Source: Alteraurantiacibacter hainanensis
GTDB taxonomy: Bacteria; Pseudomonadota; Alphaproteobacteria; Sphingomonadales; Sphingomonadaceae
Length of the DNA stretch: 64,000 nt
Direction of reading: 5' to 3'
Assembly: GCF_036321025.1 (NCBI RefSeq)
Contig: NZ_JAZAPB010000001.1
Span: 1,364,001 to 1,428,000 of the forward strand
Shown here piece after piece: positions 34,131 to 43,319 of this stretch. The position numbers were made by a program, and so were the translations under genes. Position 1 is the first letter of the stretch; each line of letters opens with the position of its first letter. Below the pieces are notes generated by a model. It was not told where the DNA came from and did no database searches. It was given only the letters and a program-made list of their open reading frames with translations.

Positions 34131-35126
34131 ATGACACGAAGCTATCCCAACACCCGCCTGCGCCGGACGCGGGCCACCACCTGGAGCCGCGCCATGCACC
34201 GCGAGACGGTGCTGACGAGCGCGGACCTGATCTGGCCCCTCTTCGTCACCGATGGCGAGGGGGTGGAGGATCCCGTCGCCAGCCTTCCGGGCGTATCGCG
34301 CTGGTCGGTGGACGGGATCGCGAAACGCGCCCGGGAAGCGGTCGATCTGGGCATTCCCTGCATCGCGCTGTTTCCGAACACGCCAGCAAGCCTGCGCAGC
34401 GATAATGGCGAAGAGGCCCTGAATCCCGAGAACCTGATGTGCCGCGCGATCCGCGCCGTGCGCGATGCCTGCGGAACCGACATCGGCATCCTCACCGATG
34501 TCGCTCTCGATCCCTACACCACCCACGGGCAGGATGGGCTGGTCGACGAAACCGGCTATGTCGCCAACGACGATACGGTTGCCGTACTGGTCGACCAGGC
34601 GCTGAACCAGGCCGAGGCGGGCGCGGACATCATAGCCCCGTCCGACATGATGGATGGTCGCATAAAGGCCATCCGCATGGCGCTGGAGATGGGCGGACAC
34701 GCCAATGTCCAGATCATGAGTTACGCCGCGAAGTACGCCAGCGCGTTCTACGGCCCGTTCCGCGATGCCGTGGGTTCCGGCGGCCGTCTGGTCGGCGACA
34801 AAAAGACCTACCAGATGGATCCCGCCAACGCCCAGGAAGCCCTGGCCGAGGTGGAGCTGGACATTGCCGAGGGCGCGGACAGCGTGATGGTGAAGCCGGG
34901 TCTCGCCTACCTCGACATCATCTGGCGTGTGAAGGAGCGGTTCCACGTGCCCGTCTTCGCCTACCAGGTCAGTGGCGAATACGCCCTGATAGAGGCTGGC
35001 GCAGCCGCCGGCGTGGGAGAGCGGGATGCGCTGCTGATGGAAAAGCTGATCGCCTTCAAGCGCGCGGGCTGCACCGGCGTGCTGACCTACCATGCCCCGG
35101 TGGCCGCCCGTATCCTGAATGGCTGA
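34131..35126 (+). CDS. hemB: Delta-aminolevulinic acid dehydratase (porphobilinogen synthase)
   Basis: 331 residues. Condenses two 5-aminolevulinate molecules into porphobilinogen. The active-site lysines lie in IMSYAAKYASAFYGPFRDA and DSVMVKPGLAYLDI. The metal loop reads LTDVALDPYTTHGQDGL, without the zinc-binding cysteines, so it is of the magnesium-dependent type. ATG 34131 follows AGGGGG six bases upstream. Its 3' end overlaps the GNAT gene by eight bases. hemE and hemJ are 20 kb away. Confidence 0.96.
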   Translation: MTRSYPNTRLRRTRATTWSRAMHRETVLTSADLIWPLFVTDGEGVEDPVASLPGVSRWSVDGIAKRAREAVDLGIPCIALFPNTPASLRSDNGEEALNPENLMCRAIRAVRDACGTDIGILTDVALDPYTTHGQDGLVDETGYVANDDTVAVLVDQALNQAEAGADIIAPSDMMDGRIKAIRMALEMGGHANVQIMSYAAKYASAFYGPFRDAVGSGGRLVGDKKTYQMDPANAQEALAEVELDIAEGADSVMVKPGLAYLDIIWRVKERFHVPVFAYQVSGEYALIEAGAAAGVGERDALLMEKLIAFKRAGCTGVLTYHAPVAARILNG

Positions 35127-35697
35127 ATTCCGTCACGAGACCGATCGCCTGGTATTGCGCGACTGGCGCGAGGCTGACTGGCCACGCTTCTGGGAGTTGA
35201 CCAACACGCCGGCGGTGATGCGCTGGCTGGGCGATCCTGCGGACGAAGCGGCGAAAGCCGACGCGCGGCATCGGCTGGAAGGCTATCGCGAGAATTTCGG
35301 GCACACCTTCTGGGTTGTCGAACGCAAGGCCGATGACGGACATCTCTCGGGCGAACTGCTCGGCTTCTGCGGCCTCAAGCGATCGAACGTGGAGGGCGCG
35401 CCCGTCTTCGACATGCCGGAGATCGGCTGGCGCATGCGCGAGGATGCCTGGGGCCGGGGTTACGCGAAGGAGGCCGCCTCGGCCTCGCTGGACCTGGGTT
35501 TCGGACGCTTCGCCTACGCGGAAATTGTTGCGTTGACCGTGCAGGGCAATGCAGCCAGCTGGGGCCTCATGCAGAGACTTGGGATGGTGCGCCGGAAGGA
35601 TCTGGACTTTCAGGACGCGCGATGGCCTGCCGAGCTGAACCCTACCATCGTATATTCCATTACCGCGCAGCAATGGACTGACCGCGCCGATGGCTGA
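35119..35697 (+). CDS. GNAT family N-acetyltransferase (RimJ/RimL-like)
   Basis: 192 residues, Gcn5-related acetyltransferase fold. N-terminal ETDRLVLRDWREADWPRFWEL is typical of the RimJ/RimL branch. The acetyl-CoA site is around IGWRMREDAWGRGYAKEAA (about residues 100-118), and IVALTVQGNAASWGLMQRLGM is the C-terminal family signature. The acceptor (protein N-terminus, amino acid or aminoglycoside) is not known. Eight-base overlaps with hemB before and the MFS fusion after show translational coupling. Confidence 0.9.
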   Translation: MAEFRHETDRLVLRDWREADWPRFWELTNTPAVMRWLGDPADEAAKADARHRLEGYRENFGHTFWVVERKADDGHLSGELLGFCGLKRSNVEGAPVFDMPEIGWRMREDAWGRGYAKEAASASLDLGFGRFAYAEIVALTVQGNAASWGLMQRLGMVRRKDLDFQDARWPAELNPTIVYSITAQQWTDRADG

Positions 35698-37885
35698 CCG
35701 CGCAGAGCCCCCGCGCCGCTGGCTGTTCACGGCCACGATTCTGGCGGGCAGCTTCCTGCTGTTCCTCGTGCAGCCGATGGTGGCGCGCATGGCGTTGCCG
35801 CAGCTGGGCGGCGCGCCGAACGTCTGGAACAGCGCCATGCTGGTCTATCAGGCGCTGCTGCTGGCGGGCTATGCCTACGCCCACGCCATCGGCCGCTTCT
35901 CGGTTCGACGGCAGGGCGTGATCCATCTCGTCGTCCTGGCCCTCGCCGGACTAACGCTGCCGCTCGCCCTCGCACCCGTTTCTCAGCCGGAAAGCGGCTG
36001 GGAAGTGGTATGGGTGCCCTGGCTGTTCCTGCTGACGGTGGGGCCGGCCTTCTTCGCGGTTTCCGCGCAGGCACCGCTGATCCAGCGATGGTTTGCCACT
36101 CACCCCGAGGCGGGCAACCCCTACCCGCTCTATGCTGCCTCGAACCTCGGCAGCTTTGCCGGCCTACTGGCCTATCCGCTGGTGGCCGAACCGCTGCTGA
36201 CGCTCGGCTCGCAGAGCTGGGGCTGGACGCTGGGCTATATCGCGATGGTGGTGCTGGTGGCGTGCGCGGTCTTCAGTCGCCGCGACGTTGCGGAGCGGAC
36301 GGAAAGCAAGGCCGGCGAAGACGAGGAAATCGGCTGGCGGCGCAAGGCCATGTGGCTGCTGCTGCCCGCGGTGCCTTCGGGCCTGATGCTTTCGACGACC
36401 ACGTTCCTTACCACCGACATCATGGCGATCCCGCTCCTGTGGGTCATTCCGCTCGGCCTCTACCTTCTCAGCTACACCATCGGCTTTGGCGAGAGACGCG
36501 GCCCCGCGCAGCTGTTCCTGTTCCTCGCCCCGCTGGTGCTGCTGGTGGATGGCGGCATCGCGATATTCGCGGCCGGGCGAGCAGACCTGCTGGCCGCGAT
36601 CGCCAGCGTGATCCTGCTGTTCGTGGTGGCGACCGCCCTGCACGCGCGGCTCTACGACCTGCGCCCCGGCCCCGCGCGCCTGTCGCAGTTCTATCTCTAC
36701 CTGGCAGCGGGCGGTGCGCTGGGCGGCGTCTTCACGGCTATCCTCTCCCCTCTCCTGTTCGACTGGACCTGGGAGCATCCGCTGCTGATCCTGGCCGCAG
36801 CCGCGCTGGTGCCCCTTGGGCCGTGGCGTGGCCTGCTCGGTCGCATAACGCGCGATCGGAACACCGCGCGCGTGGTGCTGATCGTCGGCGTGTTCGTGAT
36901 CTTCAACACCGCCCTGCTTCTCTATTCCCGGGTCCAGGAAGAGCAGGTGCTCGAATGGGTGGACTGGCTGGCGCTGCTGGTGATCCTGGCCTTCGCGATG
37001 GTACTGGCCGCGCGGCGGCTGTCCTTCGTGCTTGCCAGCGCGGCGATCCTGCTGTCGCTGGGAGGACTTACGAACCTGCTCGCCAGCATGGGCGGGGAGC
37101 GCGAGCGGAGCTATTTCGGCATCTATTCGATCACCCAGCGCGCCGACGGCGACCGAATCCTGATGCACGGAACCACCATCCACGGAATCCAGCGCACGGG
37201 TGACGACGCCCGCGAGCCGACGGCATACTACGGGCGCAGTTCCGGCGTGGGCCTGGCGCTGGCGGAGGCTGGACGGATCGTTGGCGGGAATGCGCGGATC
37301 GGAGCGGTCGGTCTCGGCGTGGGTACGCTCGCCTGCTATCGTCAGCCGGGCCAGGACTGGACCTTCTTCGAGATCGATCCCACGGTTCTGGAATTCTCTC
37401 GCTCGGGCCAGTTCAGCTTCCTGCAGCAATGCGCTCCGGATGCGGAAGTCATCATCGGCGACGCGCGCCTGCGCCTGCAGGACCTGCCGCCCGCCAGCTT
37501 CGATGTGCTGGTGATCGATGCGTTCTCGTCCGACGCCATCCCGCTGCACCTGCTGACGCTGGAAGCCATGGAGATCTACGAGCGCGCGCTGGCGCCGGGA
37601 GGACTGTTGCTGCTGCATACCTCCAACCGCTATGTGCGGCTGGAACCCGTGGTGGCGCGGCTGGCACAGGCGCGCGGCCTCAACGCGATGCTGCTGCAGG
37701 ACGAGCCGGTGCGCAGGAACGATCTGTATTCCTCGACGTGGATTGCCATGGCCCCCGACCGCGCCCCGCTGGATGCCCTGTCCACGACCGCCGACTGGCG
37801 CCTGCTCTCCGCGCCCGAAGGGCCGGTGTGGACGGACGACTACGCATCGGTCCTGCCCTACCTGGTATGGGAGAACTTCCTGTGA
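35690..37885 (+). CDS. Fused MFS-type transporter and spermidine synthase-like protein
   Basis: 731 residues. The N-terminal two thirds (about 1-480) form 10-12 membrane helices, starting with LFTATILAGSFLLFLVQPMV. The C-terminal third is a Rossmann methyltransferase/aminopropyltransferase-like domain, with AVGLGVGTLACY, FFEIDPTVLEFSR, VIIGDARLRLQDL, DVLVIDAFSSDAIPLHLLT and ERALAPGGLLLLHTSN. This architecture is common, but neither polyamine synthesis nor transport has been shown for most members. Overlaps the GNAT gene by eight bases and the carbonic anhydrase gene by four. Confidence 0.88.
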   Translation: MADRAEPPRRWLFTATILAGSFLLFLVQPMVARMALPQLGGAPNVWNSAMLVYQALLLAGYAYAHAIGRFSVRRQGVIHLVVLALAGLTLPLALAPVSQPESGWEVVWVPWLFLLTVGPAFFAVSAQAPLIQRWFATHPEAGNPYPLYAASNLGSFAGLLAYPLVAEPLLTLGSQSWGWTLGYIAMVVLVACAVFSRRDVAERTESKAGEDEEIGWRRKAMWLLLPAVPSGLMLSTTTFLTTDIMAIPLLWVIPLGLYLLSYTIGFGERRGPAQLFLFLAPLVLLVDGGIAIFAAGRADLLAAIASVILLFVVATALHARLYDLRPGPARLSQFYLYLAAGGALGGVFTAILSPLLFDWTWEHPLLILAAAALVPLGPWRGLLGRITRDRNTARVVLIVGVFVIFNTALLLYSRVQEEQVLEWVDWLALLVILAFAMVLAARRLSFVLASAAILLSLGGLTNLLASMGGERERSYFGIYSITQRADGDRILMHGTTIHGIQRTGDDAREPTAYYGRSSGVGLALAEAGRIVGGNARIGAVGLGVGTLACYRQPGQDWTFFEIDPTVLEFSRSGQFSFLQQCAPDAEVIIGDARLRLQDLPPASFDVLVIDAFSSDAIPLHLLTLEAMEIYERALAPGGLLLLHTSNRYVRLEPVVARLAQARGLNAMLLQDEPVRRNDLYSSTWIAMAPDRAPLDALSTTADWRLLSAPEGPVWTDDYASVLPYLVWENFL

Positions 37886-38475
37886 CCCTCACAAGCCACA
37901 TTGACAGTGACGCCCGCTTTCCCGGTGCCACGATCCTGCCATTCGAAGGCAAGGTGCCGCAGATCCATGAAACCGCCTTCGTGGCGCCCGGGGCGCGCAT
38001 CATAGGCGATGTCACCATCGGACCTGAAGCGAGCGTTTGGTACAATTGCGTGCTGCGCGGCGACATCCACCGCATCGTGGTGGGCGCGCGCAGCAACGTG
38101 CAGGATGGCAGCGTGTTTCATGTCGAGGGTCCGCGCCCCGACACCGAGGGGTGTCCCACGATCATCGGGGAGGATTGCGTGATCGGTCACATGGCCGTCG
38201 TGCACGGCTGCACGGTGGAGGACCGCGGCTTCGTGGGCATGGGAGCCGTCGCCATGGACGATGCTCGCATTCGCGCCGGGGGCATGCTCGGAGCAGGTGC
38301 GCTGCTCAGCCCCGGCAAGGTGATTGGCGAGGGCGAAATCTGGATCGGGCGCCCGGCCAAGTATTTCCGCACGCAGGACGAGGCGCAGCTGGCAAAGGTG
38401 AAATTCCAGACGGAGCGTTATTGCCGGCTGGCGCAAAAGCATCTCGCCGCGCTGCGCGGAACTCCCGAAGACTGA
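37882..38475 (+). CDS. Gamma-class carbonic anhydrase family protein
   Basis: 197 residues from GTG 37882, which overlaps the previous stop as GTGA. Left-handed beta-helix of hexapeptide repeats: GARIIGDVTIGPEASVWYN, GARSNVQDGSVF, GEDCVIGHMAVVHGCTVED. The three zinc histidines are present (His80, His103, His108). It could be a true carbonic anhydrase or a YrdA/PaaY-like relative. The C-terminal helix AKVKFQTERYCRLAQKHLAAL is usual. Last gene of the hemB set. Confidence 0.92.
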   Translation: MTLTSHIDSDARFPGATILPFEGKVPQIHETAFVAPGARIIGDVTIGPEASVWYNCVLRGDIHRIVVGARSNVQDGSVFHVEGPRPDTEGCPTIIGEDCVIGHMAVVHGCTVEDRGFVGMGAVAMDDARIRAGGMLGAGALLSPGKVIGEGEIWIGRPAKYFRTQDEAQLAKVKFQTERYCRLAQKHLAALRGTPED

Positions 38476-38529
38476 TTTTCCGCCCGGCCGCCGCAACTGT
38501 TGCGCGGCGCAACTTTCGGGCAGCGTCCC

Positions 38530-40125
38530 CTAGTCGCGAACCAGCGCGCGCAGCGCCTCGATCCTGTCAGCCTCGTGCACCGGCTTGTCCCAGCGGATCC
38601 GGTGGATGCGCGGGAAACGCATGGCGAGGCCGGACTTGTGCCGCTTGCTGGCGTGGACCGAATCGAAAGCGACTTCGAACACCAGGCTCTTGTCGGTTTC
38701 CCGCACCGGGCCGAAGCGGTTCACCGTCTTCTGGCGTACGTGGCGATCGAGCTTCTTCAGCTCTGCGTCGGTAAAACCGGAGTAGGCCTTCCCCACCGGC
38801 AGCAGGTCGGCCCCTTCGTCCGGGTCGCCGTCCCAGCATCCGAACGTGTAATCGGAGTAGAAGCTGGAACGCTTGCCGCTGCCTCGCTGGGCATACATCA
38901 GCACGCAATCGATCAGCAGCGGATCGCGCTTCCACTTGTACCACAGCCCGGACTTGCGACCGGGGACGTAGAGGCTGTCGCGCCGCTTGAGCATCAGCCC
39001 CTCGATGGCATCGTCGCGCGCGCCTTCGCGGATCTGCGCGAGATGGTCGAAGTCGCGCGCCTCCACCAGCTGGCTGAGATCGAACCGCGCATCGGGCAGG
39101 CGCGGCATGAGTTTCTCCAGACGGCCCCGCCGCCTGGTCCACGGCAGGTCGCGCAGGTCCTCTCCTTCCAGCGAGAGCACGTCGTAAAGGCGCACGAAGG
39201 CGGGGCTTTCGGACAGCATCTTCTTCGACACGGTCTTGCGGCCAAGGCGCTGCTGCAGCGCGTTGAAGCTGGCCGCGCCGCCGGTCTCTCCGCCCTGCAC
39301 GTCGCCGCGGACGAGCAGTTCGCCATCGAGCACGGCCGCAATGTCCAGCGCATCCACTAATTCGGGGAAAGTCGCGGAGATATCATCGCCGCTTCGCGAA
39401 TAGACCCGAGTCTCCCCTGCAACGTGGACCAGCTGCACGCGGATGCCGTCCCACTTCCATTCCGCCGCGTAGTCGGCAAGATCGACCACCGTCTCTTCCA
39501 GCGGGTGCGCCAGCATGAAGGGCTTGAACAGGGGCATGTTCGCGGTGTCGGGCGGGTCGGCGCCGTCGGCTGCCCAGGCGAACAGGTCGGCATAGGGCGG
39601 CTCCAGCGCGTGCCAGTATTCCTCCACGTCATCCACCGATACGTCGAAGGCCTGCGCGAAGGCGACCTTGGCGAGGCGACTGGAGACGCCCACGCGCATC
39701 CCGCCAGTCGCCAGCTTGAAGAAGGCGTAGCGCCCCTGCGAATCCAGCCGGTCGAGCAGGCGCGGCAGTTCGGCCATGGCATTCGCCCGGGTCATCCGCG
39801 AGAGCGCGTCCACGGCCTCGGCCACGGACGGCGGCGGCGCCACCTCTCCCACAGGTTCCGGCCACAGGAAGCTGGCCGTCTCTGCCGTGTCGCCCACGAA
39901 GTCGCGGCTCAGGCTCCACAGCACCGGATCGACGCGTTCCTTGAGCAGATTGCGGATCGTCGAGCTCTTTACAGCCTTGAAGTCGAGTCCGTCGGTCAGG
40001 GCCGCCAGGGCCCAGCCACGGTCCGGATCGGGAGTGGCGCGCAGGTACTCCGCAATCAGCCGCAACTTCTCGTTACGGCTGCGGGTATAGATGAGCGCGT
40101 CGATAAGGGCGGCGAATTCCTCCAA
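38530..40125 (-). CDS. ATP-dependent DNA ligase, damage-response type
   Basis: 531 residues. N-terminal DNA-binding helical domain (about 1-190), adenylation domain with the AMP-accepting lysine in AAEWKWDGIRVQLVH (near residue 225), ERYSRSGDDISATFPE-like motif III region (RVYSRSGDDISATFPE), VLDGELLVRGD, GLMLKRRDSLYVPGRKSGLWYK, then an OB-fold domain to MRFPRIHRIRWDK. It matches the bacterial ligase described as cisplatin-damage-response, which co-occurs with an MBL-fold exonuclease. That exonuclease gene is at 40540-41544, separated by a VOC gene. Confidence 0.93.
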   Translation of the reverse strand: MEEFAALIDALIYTRSRNEKLRLIAEYLRATPDPDRGWALAALTDGLDFKAVKSSTIRNLLKERVDPVLWSLSRDFVGDTAETASFLWPEPVGEVAPPPSVAEAVDALSRMTRANAMAELPRLLDRLDSQGRYAFFKLATGGMRVGVSSRLAKVAFAQAFDVSVDDVEEYWHALEPPYADLFAWAADGADPPDTANMPLFKPFMLAHPLEETVVDLADYAAEWKWDGIRVQLVHVAGETRVYSRSGDDISATFPELVDALDIAAVLDGELLVRGDVQGGETGGAASFNALQQRLGRKTVSKKMLSESPAFVRLYDVLSLEGEDLRDLPWTRRRGRLEKLMPRLPDARFDLSQLVEARDFDHLAQIREGARDDAIEGLMLKRRDSLYVPGRKSGLWYKWKRDPLLIDCVLMYAQRGSGKRSSFYSDYTFGCWDGDPDEGADLLPVGKAYSGFTDAELKKLDRHVRQKTVNRFGPVRETDKSLVFEVAFDSVHASKRHKSGLAMRFPRIHRIRWDKPVHEADRIEALRALVRD

Positions 40126-40128
40126 GGC

Positions 40129-40527
40129 CTACCCCGTCTCGATGCTCGTGCCGCCCGTCCTGGGGACGTAACTGCCGAAGCTCCATTCGTAGCCTACGGA
40201 ATCCTTCGCCCGCCAGCGGCGAGTGCCGAACTCGGTGTCCTCCGGCGGGTAGACCACGCGCGCCCCGCCTTCCACCGCGCGGGCGTGATGGGCATCGACG
40301 TCGTCGACAACCACATAGGTGCCATGGCCGGGTTTCGGATCGCCCGGCCCACCCTTGGCGGAACCCAGCATGATCGTGCCTTCGCCGAAGATGAGTTCGG
40401 CGTGCATGACGGAGCCATCCTCTGCATCATAGCGCGCGCTGATCTCGAACCCGAAACAGCGAACGAGGTAGTCGATCGCAGCGTCGGCGTCCTCATAGGC
40501 GAAGTAGGGAACGAAGGTTACGGTCAT
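40129..40527 (-). CDS. VOC (glyoxalase/bleomycin-resistance) family protein
   Basis: 132 residues, one vicinal-oxygen-chelate module with paired beta-alpha-beta-beta-beta units. TVTFVPYFAYEDADAAIDYLVRCFGFEI at the N-terminus and VVDDVDAHHARAVEGGARVVYPPEDTEFGTRRWRAKDSVGYEWSF at the C-terminus are typical of the PhnB/YnfE-like subgroup. Candidate metal ligands include His45 (MHAELIF) and a glutamate in the GYEWSF strand (near residue 119). Three bases from the ligase gene, so probably co-transcribed. No link to DNA repair is known. Confidence 0.85.
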   Translation of the reverse strand: MTVTFVPYFAYEDADAAIDYLVRCFGFEISARYDAEDGSVMHAELIFGEGTIMLGSAKGGPGDPKPGHGTYVVVDDVDAHHARAVEGGARVVYPPEDTEFGTRRWRAKDSVGYEWSFGSYVPRTGGTSIETG

Positions 40528-40539
40528 GGCGCGTCTCCT

Positions 40540-41544
40540 CTAGTCATCCTCGTCCTCGTAGCCGACCAGGGCCAGCGCCCGTGCGCGCCGCTGGTGAAGC
40601 TGGTGCCAGCGCAGCAGGGCCTCCTCCCGGCCATGGGTGATCCACGTTTCGTGCGGATCGACTTCCTCGATCGTGCGGGTCAGTTCGTCCCAGTCGGCAT
40701 GGTCGGAGATGACCAGCGGCAGTTCGACATTGCGCTGCCGTGCCCGCTGGCGAACGCGCATCCAGCCGCTGGCCATGGCGGTGATCGGATCGGGCAGGCG
40801 GCGGCTCCAGCGATCGTTGAGGGCCGAGGGCGGGCAGACCACGACGTGGCCGCGCATGTCGTCCTTCTCGTGATCGGAAACCAGCCGCAGTTCGCCCAGG
40901 TCCACGCCGAATTCCTGGTAAAGCCGGCACATCTTTTCCATTGCGCCGTGGAGGTAGATGGGCTGGTGGTGCCCTGCCGCGCGCAGTTCGGCGATCACGC
41001 GCTGGGCCTTGCCGAGGGCATAGGCGCCTACCAGCACGCAGGCATCGGGATGGGCCTCCAGCCGCCCCAGCAGTTTGGCCATCTCATCCGCGATCGGCGG
41101 GTGGGTGAACAGCGGCAGGCCGAAGGTCGCCTCGGTGATGAAGATATCGCAGGGCGTCACTTCGAAGGGCGGGCACGTGGGATCGGCGCGGCGCTTGTAG
41201 TCGCCGGTGATGACCACCCGCTCGCCCGCGTGCTCCAGCAGGATCTGCGCGCTGCCCAGAACGTGCCCAGCGGGAATGTAGCTGGCATCGACGCCGCCCT
41301 TTAGCCGGATCGTCTCGCCGTACTCGACCGGGGTCGCCCCCTCGCGAGTGTTGTAGCGCAGGTCCATGATCGCCAGCGTCTCTGGCGTTGCGACCGTCTG
41401 GCCGTGCCCGCCGCGCGCATGGTCGGCGTGGCCGTGGGTCACGAGCGCGCGGTCCACCGCCTTCGACGGGTCGATCCAGGCATCGGCGGGCACCACGTGC
41501 ACGCCGTGGGGTTCGGGCCGGATCCAGGAAAAGGGCGCGCTCAT
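40540..41544 (-). CDS. Ligase-associated DNA damage-response exonuclease (MBL fold)
   Basis: 334 residues. Metallo-beta-lactamase nuclease of the beta-CASP-like type associated with bacterial ATP-dependent ligases. The metal motif HxHxDH is in ALVTHGHADHARGGHG (near residue 36). GHVLGSAQILLEHAGERVVITGDYKR is the second metal and nuclease segment, and the C-terminal histidine is in TWITHGREEALLRW. With the ligase it should process and seal damaged DNA ends. The Lhr-like helicase often found with the pair is not in the window. Confidence 0.93.
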   Translation of the reverse strand: MSAPFSWIRPEPHGVHVVPADAWIDPSKAVDRALVTHGHADHARGGHGQTVATPETLAIMDLRYNTREGATPVEYGETIRLKGGVDASYIPAGHVLGSAQILLEHAGERVVITGDYKRRADPTCPPFEVTPCDIFITEATFGLPLFTHPPIADEMAKLLGRLEAHPDACVLVGAYALGKAQRVIAELRAAGHHQPIYLHGAMEKMCRLYQEFGVDLGELRLVSDHEKDDMRGHVVVCPPSALNDRWSRRLPDPITAMASGWMRVRQRARQRNVELPLVISDHADWDELTRTIEEVDPHETWITHGREEALLRWHQLHQRRARALALVGYEDEDD

Positions 41545-41583
41545 CGAGTCTAGAAAGTTGCGCCGCGCAAGTTTCGTTCCGGC

Positions 41584-43287
41584 CTAGCCCCCCGCATCGG
41601 CATTCTGCGCCGCCTCGACGGCGGCATCGTACTTCAGGATGCGGTTGGCAGGATCGAGCAGGTAATGCGCATCGGCACTGCCGAGCGGGAGGCGTCCGTG
41701 TCCGCCCGGCATGGCGACCTGCTGCACCGTGTCACCCACACGCACTTCCACCGGCATGGCGAAGGGAAGTTCCGATGGCGTGTCCCAGGCAAGCAGCAGG
41801 TCCTCGCCGTCTCGCGCGGCGACCAGTTCGGGCAGTTCGGCCTGGTGGAAATAGGCATCGAAGAACCAGCCCAGGTCTTCGCCGACGATGTCTTCCAGAA
41901 TGGCCCGGAAGTCTTCGGTCGTTCGGTTCACGGGGCTGATTGCACCGGGCTGCGGATCGTCGGTGCCGTATGTGAGACGCGTTATCGCTGGGAACAGCAC
42001 CTCTTCGCCGACGAGATAGCGCAGCGTGTGCATGATCCACGCGCCCTTGAAATAGATGTCGTCACCCCATTTCGCATCCGCATCGTTGTAGTCGGGCAGT
42101 TCGCCTTCAGCCGGCACCAGCGGAACGCGGCTCCAGACCCGCTGGCGCAGGTCCCACATCGCCGCGTCGTAGAGCATCTCGCCGCGGGTGTGTTCGAGAT
42201 AGAGCGGCCGCGTCCAGGTGGTGATCCCCTCGGCCAGCCACATGTGGTTGATCGTGGCGTTGCGCAGCTGGTTGGCGAACCACTCGTGGGCGAATTCATG
42301 CTGCAGCAGCCAGTCGTGGCCGAAGGGCTCGGGCTTGAAGCCGTTGCCGTAGGCATTGATGGTCTGGTGCTCCATGCCGAGGTGCGGCGTCTCGGCGACG
42401 CCCGCCTTCTCGTCGGCGAAAGGATAGGGGCCGAAGCGGCTTTCCATGAAGTCGATCTGGTCCGCCATTTCGCCCAGCAGGCGGTTCGCGCCTTCTTCGT
42501 GACCGGGAAGATGCCAGAACTTCAGCGGGATGGTGTTGCCGAAGCGGCTCTCGTAGCTCCGTTCGGCCAGCTCGTAGGGGCCGATCTGGAGGGTGACCCC
42601 ATAGTTGCTTGGATCGCGCGCCCGCCAGTGCCAGGTAGTCGAGTCTCCCGCGTCCGCTGTACCAATCAGGCTTCCATTCCCGGCAGGAATGAGCCCATCT
42701 GGCACAGTGACGACCAGATCCAGCGTTCCGATGCGGTGGGAGGAGTGGTCTATGCAGGGCCAGAAAAGGTCACACCCCTCTCCCTGCAGAGCCGTGGCGA
42801 TCCACGGCTGGCCATCCTCGGTTTCCGACCAGACGAAGCCCCCTTCCCAGGGCGCGTTGAGCGCCTCGTGCGGCGCGCCGTCCCACCCGATCTGCACCTG
42901 CGTCGTCGTCCCTGCGGAGACGGGAGCGGGCAGGTCGATGGTCAGCAGTCCGTCCACGCTCTCCCAATGGTCGGGTTCGAGGAACTGACCCTCCAGCCGC
43001 ACGACGCTTACCCGGAACCGCGGATCGAAATCGAAGACCAACTGGGAAAGCCTCTCCTCCGCCAGCACACGGTAGCGGCCATCGCCATTGATCGCCTTGC
43101 GTCCGGGATCGAGTTCGAAGGACAGGCCCACATGTTCGAGCTGCATGGCCGCGCGCGGCCCTTCCAGCGGCAGGTCGGTCTGCGCCGTGCGCTCGTGAAG
43201 TGGCGGGGCGCTCACCTGCGCCAAAAGCGGAGCGGCGGAGGCCATCGCCCCCGCCGCCAGCATTACAGTTGCGAATTTCGGCGTCAT
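41584..43287 (-). CDS. M1 family metallopeptidase, secreted
   Basis: 567 residues. Signal peptide cleaved near APLLAQ (about residue 24). N-terminal beta domain, then the catalytic domain with HEFAHEWFANQ as HExxH zinc site (about residues 331-335) and the third zinc ligand Glu in WLAEGITTW. The substrate motif usually written GxMEN reads HLGMEHQTINA, with His in place of Asn. The fold call is firm; whether it is an aminopeptidase, given this change, is less so. Periplasmic. It shares its direction with clpA, 32 bases away. Confidence 0.92.
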   Translation of the reverse strand: MTPKFATVMLAAGAMASAAPLLAQVSAPPLHERTAQTDLPLEGPRAAMQLEHVGLSFELDPGRKAINGDGRYRVLAEERLSQLVFDFDPRFRVSVVRLEGQFLEPDHWESVDGLLTIDLPAPVSAGTTTQVQIGWDGAPHEALNAPWEGGFVWSETEDGQPWIATALQGEGCDLFWPCIDHSSHRIGTLDLVVTVPDGLIPAGNGSLIGTADAGDSTTWHWRARDPSNYGVTLQIGPYELAERSYESRFGNTIPLKFWHLPGHEEGANRLLGEMADQIDFMESRFGPYPFADEKAGVAETPHLGMEHQTINAYGNGFKPEPFGHDWLLQHEFAHEWFANQLRNATINHMWLAEGITTWTRPLYLEHTRGEMLYDAAMWDLRQRVWSRVPLVPAEGELPDYNDADAKWGDDIYFKGAWIMHTLRYLVGEEVLFPAITRLTYGTDDPQPGAISPVNRTTEDFRAILEDIVGEDLGWFFDAYFHQAELPELVAARDGEDLLLAWDTPSELPFAMPVEVRVGDTVQQVAMPGGHGRLPLGSADAHYLLDPANRILKYDAAVEAAQNADAGG

Positions 43288-43319
43288 GGCGCGAGACTAG
43301 CCCGCACCGTTGCTGCCGC

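Noticed and set aside
34930..34945. GTTCCACGTG half site in hemB
   Set aside because: Only the left half matches; the right half is CCCGTC, so it is not a parS palindrome.
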